A stretch of 64,000 bases of DNA from contig CM056995.1 of assembly GCA_029891345.1 (NCBI GenBank), positions 81,345,895-81,409,894 on the forward strand, read 5' to 3'. Under the pieces are notes generated by a model, which saw only the letters and a list, made by a program, of their open reading frames with translations, was not told where the DNA came from and did not search any database. Both the position numbers and the translations under genes were made by a program. The DNA comes from Dryococelus australis (Eukaryota; Arthropoda; Insecta; Phasmatodea; Phasmatidae). Position 1 is the first letter of the stretch. Each line of letters starts with the position of its first letter. This document shows positions 63,301 through 64,000 of this stretch, piece after piece.

Positions 63301-64000
63301 CAGAACACCTTGGACAGCCACCCTTTCACTGCACAAGTGGTGAGCAGTATAGCCTTGCACTAGGATACTGTTCCATCAGGGTTGGACTGCCAGTCTAGGG
63401 TTGCCCTTCTCATCGCACACTAGTAGTGCTGAGAGAGGTAGCTCTCTGGGTCTGGGGAGACCACCCTGCCGGGACCTCACCGTGTTGGGACCACTGTTGA
63501 CATTACGCAGCTCGACTTGACTCCTCCCCCGGTGTTGGAGTTTGAGAGTGAGATTACGGGGTTGTCAGTGGCCCCGACACCTACACTGTCGACATATTAC
63601 ATTTCCACTGCCCCACTCCCACCAGGTCTGATCATAGGTATTAGTCCTAATGCCATTTATCTACAGTGGTGGTACTCAAAAGAGGGTGAAACGGGCAAGG
63701 GCTGCCTCTAGATCTCCCCGGGAACTTAAATTCCTTCCTGACTGGTTCGAGCTACTAAGTCCATTAGAGCAAGCTGCAGTACGCCATTGACACACCGTTT
63801 CAGCTCAGCCCGCTGCCATACCAGCAATCTTCGAGCTGCCCACCAGGATAGCTGAAGGATACCATCCTGTGATACACATCATCCTCTTCGGCACCAACTG
63901 CTCTCACGGAAGGAACTCACCCTCAGTCAGTGGGGCACCCGACCAGTCTAGCACCTCATACGCCCACATAACAGACGCCACACTAATCAGAGCAACTGGA
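63301..64000 (+). mobile_element. Leader/gag-start region of a Gypsy-like element running out of the window
   Basis: GC-richer than the surroundings. A 64-codon + frame (63,517-63,711) has no recognisable domain. Pol would lie beyond 64,000, so it cannot be told from here whether this copy carries RT. Confidence 0.35.

Overview
This window is eukaryotic and looks like an invertebrate animal, possibly an arthropod such as a crustacean. It is AT-rich, carries long (AT)n tracts, and its one conserved host gene is split by very large introns full of transposons. No tRNA, rRNA, CRISPR array or prokaryote-style operon was seen. The species call is inference from gene type and repeat content, not a match.

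The host gene is a ferlin of the otoferlin/misfire type on the + strand. Six exons (12314-12465, 27233-27363, 28342-28526, 29253-29491, 30051-30220, 54633-54733) join in compatible phases into about 326 codons. They cover the pre-C2F linker, the last C2 domain (C2F) and the start of the juxtamembrane segment. Earlier C2 domains and the exon(s) for the C-terminal membrane anchor were not found and probably lie outside the window. Introns run from 559 bp to 24.4 kb.

Almost everything else is layered mobile DNA. (1) A Gypsy-like family, here called A, is present as a 3' tail at 1-1460 (+), a long copy at 4490-8010 (-), a 5'-truncated copy at 37190-40840 (+) and a leader/5' fragment at 51680-52330 (+). 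In both long copies the protease runs into the integrase with no room for reverse transcriptase or RNase H. (2) A second Gypsy-like element, B, lies on the - strand (13485-21814), is bounded by a 0.6-kb repeat and is broken by several insertions. (3) Blocks with TATA boxes resembling LTR promoters lie near 3.2, 11.4 (-), 30.8, 32.2, 50.7 and 62.8 kb. (4) A 1.68-kb LTR-like repeat is present twice (14075-15755 and 33708-35393). (5) A decayed hAT transposase gene lies at 8180-10260 (-). (6) Two LINE families are present: a broken RT at 24.05-26.1 kb (+) with a 3' relative at 55.05-55.85 kb (-), and a CR1-like element with PHD and SGNH-esterase ORF1 modules at 42.1-46.65 kb (-).

The 41.6-49.3 kb stretch is a readable nest. 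A Tigger/pogo-like element (47650-49337, TA duplication) holds a TA-flanked MITE. A hAT element (41630-47642) with an exact 8-bp target duplication straddles the Tigger's left end, and the CR1-like LINE sits inside the hAT. A third group of TIR elements (31329-32027, 56055-56863, 61670-62393) is linked to a tandem satellite at 55.87-57.2 and 61.03-61.6 kb. All transposon coding regions seen are decayed.
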